Shown here piece after piece: positions 16,998-25,131 of a DNA stretch of 64,000 nt (position 1 is the stretch's first letter; each line of letters begins with the position of its first letter). The notes beneath the pieces were generated by a model, which was not told the origin of the DNA, made no database searches, and was given only the letters and a program-made list of their open reading frames with translations. The translations under genes were made by a program, and so were the position numbers. Source of the stretch: Chromobacterium sp. ATCC 53434 (GTDB lineage Bacteria; Pseudomonadota; Gammaproteobacteria; Burkholderiales; Chromobacteriaceae); contig NZ_CP025429.1 in assembly GCF_002848345.1 (NCBI RefSeq), positions 1,798,001-1,862,000 of the forward strand, given 5' to 3'.

Positions 16998-18313
16998 TGC
17001 GCGCGCATTTGAAAACCCTGGCGGCGGCGTTGAGCGGCCTGTTGCGCGACGGGGAAGGCTATACGCTGTGGCTGGAGGCCGAGCGCAGCGATTTCATTCG
17101 CTTCAATCACGGCAAGGTGCGCCAGGCCGGCTCGGTGGAGCAGGCTTATCTGGATCTGCGGCTGATCCGCGGCAGGCGCCAGGCCACGCAGCAGCTGTCG
17201 CTCAGCGGCGGCGCCGACGATCTGGCCCTGCTCGAGACGGCGCTGCCGGCATTGCGCGAAGCGCTGGAGCAGGTGGAGGATGATCCCTTCCTGCTGCTGA
17301 ACGAGCAGGCGCAGAGCAGCGAGCGCGTCGCGGCCGCCGCGTTGCCGCCGGCGGAAACCATGGTCGCCGATATTCTGGCCGCCGCCGACGGGCACGAGCT
17401 GGTCGGCATTCTCGCCAGCGGCGAGATCAGCTTCGGCTTCGCCAACCATCTGGGCCAGTTCAACTGGCAGCAGGGCGAGAGCTGGAACTTCGACTGGAGC
17501 CTGTATTCGCACGGCGACAAGGCGGTGAAGCGCAGCCGGGCCGGCAGCGCCTGGGATGCGCGGGCCTTGCGCGCCGACATCGCCGAGGCGGCGGAACAGC
17601 TGGCCTTGCTGAAGTTGCCGCTGAAAACGCTGGAGCCGGGCGAATACCGCGCCTATTTTACGCCGACGGCGCTGAGCGGCCTGCTGTCGATGCTGAACTG
17701 GGGCGGCTTGTCCGAGAAGGAGTTGCGCGCCAAGCGCAGTCCGCTGCTGAAGCTGGCGAGCGGCGAGGCGAGGCTGTCGCCGCGGGTCGCGCTGGCGGAG
17801 GCGGGCGGCGAAGGGTTGTCGCCCCTGTTCCAGGGAGAGGGCTTCATCCGGCCGGAGCGGGTGGAATTGATTGCCGGGGGCGAGTACCGCAACAGCCTGA
17901 TCGGGCCGCGCAGCGCGCGCGAGTTCGGCCTGGAGCCGAACGCCGGCGACGACGAATACGCGGAGTCCATGCAGCTGGCGGCCGGCGATCTGCCGCGCGA
18001 CGAGGCCCTGCGGGCGCTGGGCACCGGCGTCTACCTGTCCAATCTGTGGTACCTGAACTTTTCCGATCGCGCCGCCTGCCGCATCACCGGCATGACCCGC
18101 TTCGCCTGCTTCTGGGTTGAGGACGGCCGCATCGTCGCGCCATTGGGCGTGATGCGCTTCGACGACAGCCTGCTGCGCCTGCTGGGCGACGAGCTGGAGG
18201 CGCTGACCGTCGAGCGCGAGCTGCTGGTGGACGCCGGCAGCTACGGCGGCCGGGCTACCCAGAGCAAGCTGCTGCCGGGGGCGCTGGTCAGGTCGCTGCG
18301 CTTCAGTCTATAG
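16994..18313 (+). CDS. TldE/PmbA-type partner subunit
   Basis: A 439-aa protein of the same fold but without an HExxxH motif, as expected for the non-catalytic TldE/PmbA subunit. It starts MMRAHLKTL at ATG 16994, overlapping the previous gene by 4 bases (ATG 16997 is possible). Family phrases include DFIRFNHGKVRQAGSVEQAYL and, near the end, GTGVYLSNLWYLNFSDR. The adjacent, coupled arrangement differs from the E. coli-type tldD and pmbA, which lie apart, so this is probably a second, specialised pair. Confidence 0.82.
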   Translation: MMRAHLKTLAAALSGLLRDGEGYTLWLEAERSDFIRFNHGKVRQAGSVEQAYLDLRLIRGRRQATQQLSLSGGADDLALLETALPALREALEQVEDDPFLLLNEQAQSSERVAAAALPPAETMVADILAAADGHELVGILASGEISFGFANHLGQFNWQQGESWNFDWSLYSHGDKAVKRSRAGSAWDARALRADIAEAAEQLALLKLPLKTLEPGEYRAYFTPTALSGLLSMLNWGGLSEKELRAKRSPLLKLASGEARLSPRVALAEAGGEGLSPLFQGEGFIRPERVELIAGGEYRNSLIGPRSAREFGLEPNAGDDEYAESMQLAAGDLPRDEALRALGTGVYLSNLWYLNFSDRAACRITGMTRFACFWVEDGRIVAPLGVMRFDDSLLRLLGDELEALTVERELLVDAGSYGGRATQSKLLPGALVRSLRFSL

Positions 18314-18319
18314 GCCGAG

Positions 18320-18354
18320 GGCCGCCGGAGGTGGCCGGCGGCCATGTGGTTTTT
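18320..18354 (+). terminator. Probable terminator after the TldD/TldE pair
   Basis: A 9-bp perfect stem (GGCCGCCGG at 18320-18328, CCGGCGGCC at 18335-18343) is followed after six bases by GGTTTTT. The T-run is slightly displaced from the stem. Confidence 0.5.
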
Positions 18355-18621
18355 GCATGCAAAATGCCTTTGGCATAAATCGGCGCGCGGTTGATATGAC
18401 CAATGTTCATTGCATTTCTTTCGAGGTCTTCGGGGCGCGCGCGGCCGGCGAGGCATGCTTTCTCTTCATCGCGCATGGTGTAGAATGTCCGGACGGCAAG
18501 CGGGAAAACGTTCCGGCGCGCCGATGCCCATCTTTCCAGTCTTCGCCGCGATGGCGAAGCCTGTACCTGGCGGCGTGGCCAACCGTATGCCGCGCCGCGA
18601 CACCGAATCAAGGAATGCGTT
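18355..18621 (+). other. Long leader region of the pepD gene
   Basis: About 270 bases with no gene. It has an AT-rich start (18355-18420) and a -10-like TAGAAT at 18481-18486 with no convincing -35. An AAGGA Shine-Dalgarno (18610-18614) precedes the GTG start. No riboswitch or clear operator was recognised. Confidence 0.4.
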
Positions 18622-20076
18622 GTGACCGATATCGCCAAGCTCGAACCGAAAGCCGTCTGGGAGCATTTCCAAACCCTGTGCGACATTCCGCGCCCGTCCA
18701 AGCACGAAGAGCAGGTGCGCGACTACATGAAGGGCTGGGCGGAGCTGCGCGGCCTGGAAACCGTCGTCGACCAGGTGGGCAATCTGATCATCCGCAAGCC
18801 GGCGACCCCGGGTTACGAGAATAGAGCCGGCGTGGTGCTGCAGGGCCACCTCGACATGGTGTGCCAGGCCAATAGCGGCACCGAGCACGACTTCTTCAAG
18901 GACCCGATCCGCCCGGTGCTGAACGATGGCTGGCTGATCGCCGAGAACACCACGCTGGGCGCCGACAACGGCATCGGCGTCGCGCTGGGCATGGCGGTGC
19001 TGTCCGGCGACGACGTCGCGCACGGCCCGGTGGAAGTGCTGCTGACGCTGGACGAAGAGGCCGGCATGGGCGGCGCGCTGGGTCTGGAGACCGGCCTGCT
19101 GCAGGGGCAGTATCTGATCAATATCGATACCGAGGAGTGGGGCGAGTTCTATATGGGCTGCGCCGGCGGCGTCGACGTCAACGTCAGCCGCGAATACGTC
19201 GTCGAGCCGGTTCCGGCCGGCTTCCAGGCGGCGGGCCTGACCATCAAGGGCCTGAAGGGCGGCCACTCCGGCGCCGACATCCATCTGGGCCGCGGCAACG
19301 CCAACAAATTGCTGATCCGCCTGATCCGCGAACTGGAAGCCGAGACCGATTTGCGCCTGGTCACGCTGAAGGGCGGCACCGCCCGCAACGCGCTGTCGCG
19401 TGAAGCCTTCGCCGTGGTGGCCTATCCGGCCGCCGACGCGGCCAAGGTGGCGGGCAAGCTGGACGCCTTCCAGGCGCTGATGCGCTTCGAGCTGGCCGGC
19501 GTCGACGAGGGTGTGACCGTGTTGTCCGAATCCGCCCCGGCCGCGGGCGTGCTGTCCCGCGCCGATCAGGGCGCCATCCTTGCCGCGCTGCACGCGGCGC
19601 CGCACGGCGTCAAGCGCATGAGCCAGCGCGTGGCCGGCGTCGTCGAAACCTCGAACAACCTCGGCGTGGTGACCATTGTCGATGGCAAGGTATTCGCCAA
19701 TCTGATGGTGCGGTCCTTGCTGGACTCCGGCACCTGGATGCTGGCGCGCGAGATCGAGAGCCTGTTCGGCCTGGCTGGTTTCTCCATCGGCATGGAGGGC
19801 GGCTATCCGGGTTGGGCGCCGAACCCGCAGTCCAAGCTGCTGGCGCTGTTCAAGGACGTCTACCGTCAGGAGTTCGGCGGCGAGGCCGCAGTGCAGGTGA
19901 TCCACGCCGGCCTGGAGTGCGGTATCCTGGGGTCCAAGTACCCGAATCTGGACATGGTGTCCTTCGGTCCGAACATCCGCGGCGCGCACGCGCCGGGCGA
20001 GCGCGTCGAAGTGGAGTCGGTCGGCAAGGCCTGGCAGTTGCTGCAGGCGGTGCTGAAGGCGATTCCGGCGCGTTGA
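18622..20076 (+). CDS. pepD: Aminoacyl-histidine dipeptidase (peptidase D)
   Basis: A 484-aa cytosolic M20 family dipeptidase that hydrolyses Xaa-His dipeptides such as carnosine. Di-zinc site residues are visible: His76 and Asp78 (QGHLDMV), Asp115 (GADNG), Glu145-Glu146 (LDEEAGMGG) and Asp169 (NIDTEEWG). The GGHSG segment marks the dimerisation domain and RGAHAPGE the C-terminal ligand region. The start is GTG with an AAGGA Shine-Dalgarno at 7 bases. A single-gene transcript ends at the terminator at 20099. Confidence 0.95.
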   Translation: MTDIAKLEPKAVWEHFQTLCDIPRPSKHEEQVRDYMKGWAELRGLETVVDQVGNLIIRKPATPGYENRAGVVLQGHLDMVCQANSGTEHDFFKDPIRPVLNDGWLIAENTTLGADNGIGVALGMAVLSGDDVAHGPVEVLLTLDEEAGMGGALGLETGLLQGQYLINIDTEEWGEFYMGCAGGVDVNVSREYVVEPVPAGFQAAGLTIKGLKGGHSGADIHLGRGNANKLLIRLIRELEAETDLRLVTLKGGTARNALSREAFAVVAYPAADAAKVAGKLDAFQALMRFELAGVDEGVTVLSESAPAAGVLSRADQGAILAALHAAPHGVKRMSQRVAGVVETSNNLGVVTIVDGKVFANLMVRSLLDSGTWMLAREIESLFGLAGFSIGMEGGYPGWAPNPQSKLLALFKDVYRQEFGGEAAVQVIHAGLECGILGSKYPNLDMVSFGPNIRGAHAPGERVEVESVGKAWQLLQAVLKAIPAR

Positions 20077-20098
20077 GCGGTTTCTCCGGCAATAAAAA

Positions 20099-20127
20099 AC
20101 GGCCTGGTTCTTCCAGGCCGTTTTTTT
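20099..20127 (+). terminator. Rho-independent terminator of pepD
   Basis: Stem ACGGCCTGG/CCAGGCCGT around a 5-nt loop (20108-20112), followed by seven T. A strong canonical structure, with an A-run on the 5' side that makes it bidirectional in principle. Confidence 0.93.
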
Positions 20128-20193
20128 ATATCGGGCTTCGCGCTATCGTGGCATGCTGTGCCTTTGCCAAAAGCCTAAAGCCTAAAGAAAGCC

Positions 20194-20718
20194 ATGACAA
20201 AAGAACGAGTGAATATCCATCTGCGCATCCAGTATCTGTGCAAGGGCGCGCTGGCCTTGTCCATCGGCCTGTTCGGCCTGCTGGTGGCCTCGGGCAATAT
20301 CGTCGATTACGATTCGAACTGGCAGTTCGTCCGCCATGTGCTGGCGATGGACACGATGGAGCCGTGGTTCCAGGGCGCGGCGCTGAAGCAGCGCGCGGTG
20401 CACGACCCGCTGTGGCAGCGCGCCGGCTATTTCGCCATCGTCACCGGCGAGATGGTGTTCGGCCTGCTGTGCACCGCCGGCGGCGTCGGCATGCTGCTGT
20501 CGGCGGCCGGCAACGGCTGCCTGCGCTGGAGCAAGAGCGTGTTCAACCTCGGCGCGATGCTGGCCATCCTGGTGTGGTACTTCGGTTTCGCGGTGGTCGG
20601 CGGCGAGTATTTCGCGATGTGGGCCAATCAGTGGAACGGCCAGATGAAGGCCTATGCCTTCATCAGCTTCATCGTGATCAGCCTGATCTACATCCGCCAG
20701 CAGGAGCAGGCGGACTAA
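20194..20718 (+). CDS. DUF2165 family membrane protein
   Basis: A 174-aa inner-membrane protein with four hydrophobic segments (about residues 18-38, 76-98, 108-130, 145-165). The family signature is NIVDYDSNWQFVRHVLAMDT after the first helix. Function is unknown. Its TAA stop (20716-20718) is also the left target-site copy of a MITE insertion, so the element landed exactly at the end of the gene without changing the protein. Confidence 0.85.
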   Translation: MTKERVNIHLRIQYLCKGALALSIGLFGLLVASGNIVDYDSNWQFVRHVLAMDTMEPWFQGAALKQRAVHDPLWQRAGYFAIVTGEMVFGLLCTAGGVGMLLSAAGNGCLRWSKSVFNLGAMLAILVWYFGFAVVGGEYFAMWANQWNGQMKAYAFISFIVISLIYIRQQEQAD

Positions 20719-20878
20719 GAATCTGTTCACGATCTTTTCCGGCAGCGACCATCTCTGCCGGATGCAGGGCGCGAAAAGCGGCCCGCCGCAGTGCATTCAC
20801 TGCAAGGGGCGTTTGACAAAGCCATGCGCCGGCAGAAAACGGCCCCGAGACGCTCGTAAAAAGATCGTAAACAGGCTC
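20719..20878. mobile_element. 160-bp MITE with 20-bp terminal inverted repeats
   Basis: The ends GAATCTGTTCACGATCTTTT (20719-20738) and the reverse complement of 20859-20878 (GAGCCTGTTTACGATCTTTT) match at 17 of 20 positions. TAA is duplicated at 20716-20718 and 20879-20881, a TNA-type target as used by the IS1031 group of the IS5 family. The interior has no transposase frame. It must have been moved by a transposase encoded elsewhere. Confidence 0.75.
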
Positions 20879-20894
20879 TAAGGCAGCGGAGCAT

Positions 20895-20919
20895 GCGGCC
20901 GCCGCGACGCGGCGGCCGC
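20895..20919 (-). terminator. GC hairpin at the end of the dxs operon
   Basis: A near-perfect 12-bp inverted repeat (GCGGCCGCCGCG/CGCGGCGGCCGC around one base) lies eight bases past the dxs stop on the minus strand. There is no T-run, so it may act as an mRNA 3' stabiliser or a weak terminator. Confidence 0.4.
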
Positions 20920-20926
20920 GAGGCCG

Positions 20927-22774
20927 TCAGGCCAGCCGCTCGCGTATGCTCTTTTCTATGCCGGCGGCGTCCAGGCCGCACAGCGACAGCAGCAGCGCCG
21001 GGTCGCCGTGCTCGACGTAGTCGTCCGGCAGGCCCAGCTGCAGCACCGGCGTCGCCAGGCGCATCGCCTGCAGCGCCTCGACGCAGGCCGAGCCGGCGCC
21101 GCCCATCACCACATTCTCCTCGACGGTGACGATCAGCTCGTGGCTTTCGGCCAGCCGGCGCAGCAGCTCGACGTCCAGCGGCTTGACGAAGCGCATGTCG
21201 GCGACCGACGCGTCCAGCCGCTCGGCGGCGGCCAGCGCCGGGTGCACCATGCTGCCGAAGGCCAGGATGGCGATTGTGCCGCCCTGGCGGCGCAGCACGC
21301 CCTTGCCGATGGGCAGGGCCGTCATCTGCTGCTCGATCGGGGCGCCCGGACCGGTGCCGCGCGGATAGCGCACCGCGCTCGGGCCGTCGTGCTGGAAGGC
21401 AGTGTACAGCAGCTGGCGGCATTCGTTCTCGTCGGACGGCGCCGCCACCATCATGTTCGGGATGCAGCGCAGATAGCTGAGGTCGAAGGCGCCGGCGTGG
21501 GTCGGGCCGTCGGCGCCGACCAGGCCGGCGCGGTCTATCGCGAACATCACCGGCAGGTTCTGCAGCGCCACGTCGTGTATCAGCTGGTCGTAGCCGCGCT
21601 GCAGGAAGGTGGAGTAGATCGCCACCACCGGCTTGATGCCGTCGCAGGCCATGCCGCCGGCGAAGGTCACCGCGTGCTGCTCGGCGATCGCCACGTCGTA
21701 GTAGCGGTCCGGGTGCTCCTTCTCGAAGCGCACCATGCCGGAGCCTTCGCGCATCGCCGGCGTGATGCCGACCAGGCGCCCGTCCAGCTTGGCCATGTCG
21801 CACAGCCAGTCGCCGAACACCTGGGTGTACTGCGGCTTGCCGGCGCCGCCCTTGCCGCCGGCCAGGCCGTTGGCCGGGTCGAACTTGGTGACGCCGTGGT
21901 ACTTGACCGGATCGTTCTCGGCCAGCTTGTAGCCCTGGCCCTTCTTGGTGACGATGTGCAGGAACTGCGGCCCCTTCAGGCTGCGGATGTTCTTCAGCGT
22001 GTCCACCAGCACGTCGACGTCGTGGCCGTCGATCGGGCCGATGTAGTTGAAGCCGAACTCCTCGAACAGCGTGCCCGGCGTGAAGAAGCCCTTGACGTGC
22101 TCCTCCATCTTGCTGGCAATCTCCTTCAGCGGCGGGGCGATGCCCAGCACCTTGCTGGAGCCTTCGCGCATCGCGGCGTAGAAGCGGCCCGACATCAGCT
22201 TGGCCAGATAGTTGTTCAGCGCGCCGACGTTCGGCGAGATCGACATGTCGTTGTCGTTCAGCACCACCAAGAGGTCGGTGTCCATCGCGCCGGCGTTGTT
22301 CAGCGCCTCGAAGGCCTGGCCGGCGGTCATCGCGCCGTCGCCTATGATGGCGACGCTCTTGCGGTCGATGCCCAGCGTCTTGGCGGCGACCGCCATGCCC
22401 AGCGCGGCGCCTATCGAGGTCGACGAGTGGCCGACGCCGAAGGTGTCGTATTCGGACTCGTCGCGCTTCGGGAAGCCGGCGAGACCGCCGTGCTGGCGCA
22501 TCGTGCCCATCTGTTCGCGGCGGCCGGTCAGTATCTTGTGCGGATAAGTCTGATGACCGACGTCCCAGACCAGGCGGTCGTTGGGCGTGTCGAACACGTA
22601 ATGCAGGGCGATGGTCAGCTCGATGCTGCCCAGGTTGGAGGCGAAGTGGCCGCCGGTCTTGCTGACCGACTCCACCAGGAATTCGCGCAGCTCGCGCGCC
22701 AGCTGCGACAGCTGGTTGCGCGGCAGCAGCCGCAGATCGGCCGGGCTATTGATCGTTTCTAGCAGCGGATACAT
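20927..22774 (-). CDS. dxs: 1-deoxy-D-xylulose-5-phosphate synthase
   Basis: A 615-aa thiamine-diphosphate enzyme joining pyruvate and glyceraldehyde-3-phosphate, the first step of the MEP isoprenoid pathway. Visible: His43 (GGHFASNLG), His74 (DVGHQ), the TPP motif GDGAMT (145-150) running to NN at 159-160, and in the central domain [12 protein letters not shown] and [13 protein letters not shown]. Full length. Last gene of the xseB-ispA-dxs operon, the standard arrangement in proteobacteria. Confidence 0.98.
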   Translation of the reverse strand: MYPLLETINSPADLRLLPRNQLSQLARELREFLVESVSKTGGHFASNLGSIELTIALHYVFDTPNDRLVWDVGHQTYPHKILTGRREQMGTMRQHGGLAGFPKRDESEYDTFGVGHSSTSIGAALGMAVAAKTLGIDRKSVAIIGDGAMTAGQAFEALNNAGAMDTDLLVVLNDNDMSISPNVGALNNYLAKLMSGRFYAAMREGSSKVLGIAPPLKEIASKMEEHVKGFFTPGTLFEEFGFNYIGPIDGHDVDVLVDTLKNIRSLKGPQFLHIVTKKGQGYKLAENDPVKYHGVTKFDPANGLAGGKGGAGKPQYTQVFGDWLCDMAKLDGRLVGITPAMREGSGMVRFEKEHPDRYYDVAIAEQHAVTFAGGMACDGIKPVVAIYSTFLQRGYDQLIHDVALQNLPVMFAIDRAGLVGADGPTHAGAFDLSYLRCIPNMMVAAPSDENECRQLLYTAFQHDGPSAVRYPRGTGPGAPIEQQMTALPIGKGVLRRQGGTIAILAFGSMVHPALAAAERLDASVADMRFVKPLDVELLRRLAESHELIVTVEENVVMGGAGSACVEALQAMRLATPVLQLGLPDDYVEHGDPALLLSLCGLDAAGIEKSIRERLA

Positions 22775-22849
22775 TGTTGTGAGTCTGCAATGGTAGGGCT
22801 CGCCGGGCGGTGAGCCGCCCTGGTTTCGATTGTTCTGGCGTCGAGCGGT

Positions 22850-23746
22850 TCAAAACGAGCGGGCGACGATGTAGTCGGCCAGTTGTTTCAGGCGTTCGGC
22901 CCGCGGGCCGAAGCCCTCGAGCGCGGCGAAAGCCTGGTCGTGCAAATCTTTCGCCATCCGCTTGGCCTCGGCGAGGCCCAGCAGGCTGACGTAGGTGGGC
23001 TTGTCGTGGGCGGCGTCCTTGCCGGCGGTCTTGCCCAGCGTGGCGGTGTCGGCCTCGCAGTCCAGGATGTCGTCCACCACCTGGAAGGCCAGGCCGATGC
23101 GCTTGGCGAAGGCGTCCAGCGCTTCCTTCTCCTCGTCGGACAGCTCGTGGCCGGCCATCGCGCCCATCAGCACCGACGCGCGTATCAGCGCGCCGGTCTT
23201 CAGCATGTGCATGAATTCCAGTTCCGGCAGCGTCAGCGGCAGGCCGACGCTGGCCAGGTCTATCGCCTGGCCGCCGGCCATGCCGGCGTGGCCGGCGGCG
23301 TGCGCCAGCGTGCGCGTCATTTCCAGCTGGCTGGCCGGGGCGATGCCCGGCAGCGGCTGGGAGACCAGTTCGAAGGCGCGGCTCTGCAGCGCGTCGCCGA
23401 CCAGGAGCGCGGTGGCGTCGTCGTAGGCGACGTGGCAGGTGGGCTTGCCGCGGCGCAGCACGTCATCGTCCATGCACGGCATGTCGTCGTGCACCAGCGA
23501 GTAGGCGTGGATCATCTCCAGCGCCGCGCCGATGCGGGCCAGATTGTCGCGCTCGGCGCCGACCACTTCGCCGGCGGCGAAGACCAGCAGCGGACGCACG
23601 CGCTTGCCGCCTTCCAGCGTCGCATAGCGCATCGCCTGGTGCAGCCGTTGCGGCGCGCAGTCGGCGGCCGGCAGCAGCTTCTCCAGCGACTGCTCCATGT
23701 ATTGCTGGATGGCGCTCATCCAGCCGGTGAAGGTTTCATTGGCCAT
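22850..23746 (-). CDS. ispA: Farnesyl diphosphate synthase
   Basis: A 298-aa all-helical prenyltransferase that adds IPP to DMAPP and GPP, giving farnesyl diphosphate for quinone and undecaprenyl synthesis. The first Asp-rich motif is DDMPCMDDD (87-95), with the two extra residues typical of bacterial type II FPP synthases. The second is VVDDILD near residue 226. Its start overlaps xseB by 11 bases and dxs follows after 75 bases. Confidence 0.96.
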   Translation of the reverse strand: MANETFTGWMSAIQQYMEQSLEKLLPAADCAPQRLHQAMRYATLEGGKRVRPLLVFAAGEVVGAERDNLARIGAALEMIHAYSLVHDDMPCMDDDVLRRGKPTCHVAYDDATALLVGDALQSRAFELVSQPLPGIAPASQLEMTRTLAHAAGHAGMAGGQAIDLASVGLPLTLPELEFMHMLKTGALIRASVLMGAMAGHELSDEEKEALDAFAKRIGLAFQVVDDILDCEADTATLGKTAGKDAAHDKPTYVSLLGLAEAKRMAKDLHDQAFAALEGFGPRAERLKQLADYIVARSF

Positions 23747-23969
23747 TGGGCAGATCCAGCGCCTTCAATTCGTTGTTTTCCAGGATTTTCAGCTGCTGTT
23801 CCGCGTCGGCCAGCTTGCCCTGGCAGAACTTGATCAATTCGGTGCCCTGCTTGTATGAAGCGAGGGCGGTTTCCAGCGGCATGTCGCCGCTGTCCATCGC
23901 CTGGATGATGTCCTCCAGCTGGGCCAGCGCGCTCTCGAAACTGGCCGGGGCTTTGGCGGCTTTTGCCAT
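23736..23969 (-). CDS. xseB: Exodeoxyribonuclease VII small subunit
   Basis: A 77-aa helical protein, the normal size for XseB. It carries the family pattern FESALAQLEDIIQAMDSGDMPLE and LASYKQGTELIKFCQGKLADAEQQ. Several copies bind XseA to form exonuclease VII, which degrades single-stranded DNA to oligonucleotides. First gene of the operon, overlapping ispA by 11 bases. xseA is not in the window. Confidence 0.95.
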   Translation of the reverse strand: MAKAAKAPASFESALAQLEDIIQAMDSGDMPLETALASYKQGTELIKFCQGKLADAEQQLKILENNELKALDLPNGQ

Positions 23970-24020
23970 GGCGGTCTTCCTGTTGCATGTCAGGCCGACA
24001 TTCTAGTCCAATTCCGCGTT

Positions 24021-24039
24021 GAAACGACAGCGTCGTTTC
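24021..24039. promoter_or_regulatory. Perfect palindrome between xseB and the SDR gene
   Basis: GAAACGAC-AGC-GTCGTTTC: perfect 8-bp arms around 3 bases in the 140-bp divergent gap. It looks like a dimeric repressor operator. No regulator gene is adjacent, so its owner lies elsewhere in the genome. Confidence 0.45.
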
Positions 24040-24109
24040 GGACGGTCGATTCCGGCCCGGCGTCGATTGGTGTAGGGTGTAGGGCCTGTTTTCCGATCCG
24101 AGACCCGAC

Positions 24110-24946
24110 ATGACCGTTCCCGTCCGTTCCATCCTGATCACCGGCTGCTCCAGCGGCATCGGCTACCACACCGCCAGATGGTTCAAGGACCGTGGCTGGA
24201 GCGTGTTCGCCAGCTGCCGCAAACCGGAGGACGTGGACAGGCTGCGGGCCGAGGGTTTCGTCTGCCTGCCGCTGGACGTCGACGATCCGGCGTCGATTCA
24301 CTCGGCGCTGGACCAGGTGCTGGCGCAGACCGGCGGCCGGCTGGACGCGCTGTTCAACAACGCCGGCTTCGGCCAGCCCGGCGCGGTGGAGGACATTTCG
24401 CGCCAGGCGATGCGCGAGCAGTTCGAGACCAATCTGTTCGGGCCATGGGAGTTGACCTGCGCGGTGATGAAGGTGATGCGCGCCCAGGGCCATGGCCGCA
24501 TCGTGTTCAACAGCTCGATACTGGGCTTCGCCGCGATGCGCTGGCGCGGCGCCTACAACGCCAGCAAGTTCGCGATGGAAGGGCTGTGCGATACCTTGCG
24601 CCACGAGCTCCACGGCAGCGACATCCACGTGTCGCTGGTGGAGCCGGGGCCGATAGAAAGCCGCTTCCGTCCGAACGCGCTGGCGCGCTTTCTGCGCCAT
24701 GTCGACATCGACGGCAGCGTGCACCGCGACATTTACCAGACGCAGCTGGAGCGGCTGAAAAAAGAAGGCCACGCGGCGCCGTTCACGCTGCCCGCCACGG
24801 CGGTGGCGGAGGCGGTGTGGCGGGCGGCGACCGGCGCGCGTCCGCGCGCCCGCTACCGTGTCACTTTCCCGACCAAGCTGTACTGGATGCTGCGCCGCGT
24901 GCTGCCGCAACGCTGGTACGACGGCGCTTGCCGCGGCGCAACATGA
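24110..24946 (+). CDS. SDR family oxidoreductase
   Basis: A 278-aa classical short-chain dehydrogenase: TGCSSGIG cofactor loop (11-18), NNAG (83-86), catalytic Ser136 and Tyr149-x-x-x-Lys153. An Arg-rich CRKPEDVDRL segment after the second strand suggests NADP(H). The C-terminal extension ends KLYWMLRRVLPQRWYD, a hydrophobic/basic tail common in SDRs acting on lipid or retinol-like substrates. The substrate is unknown. Monocistronic, with a perfect 19-bp palindrome upstream. Confidence 0.85.
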   Translation: MTVPVRSILITGCSSGIGYHTARWFKDRGWSVFASCRKPEDVDRLRAEGFVCLPLDVDDPASIHSALDQVLAQTGGRLDALFNNAGFGQPGAVEDISRQAMREQFETNLFGPWELTCAVMKVMRAQGHGRIVFNSSILGFAAMRWRGAYNASKFAMEGLCDTLRHELHGSDIHVSLVEPGPIESRFRPNALARFLRHVDIDGSVHRDIYQTQLERLKKEGHAAPFTLPATAVAEAVWRAATGARPRARYRVTFPTKLYWMLRRVLPQRWYDGACRGAT

Positions 24947-24997
24947 GGCGTATTGCCCGCATTTGAATTTTCCTGATGCCATCTTGATAATTTTTTG

Positions 24998-25027
24998 TTG
25001 ATCCGCGTAGCGAATTGGCCTTACAGT
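24998..25027 (+). promoter_or_regulatory. Possible promoter of the peptide transporter operon
   Basis: TTGATC (24998-25003) and TACAGT (25022-25027) are separated by 18 bases in an AT-rich stretch about 105 bases before the start codon. The -10 match is modest. Confidence 0.35.
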
Positions 25028-25131
25028 CATTCGCGCCCGTCATGGCTGACGTATTCGACAGCCCTCTGGCCGGCGACAAAAAGATGGGAGCCGTTCAAGG
25101 CACCCACGCTACGAAGGAGATGACAATAATT

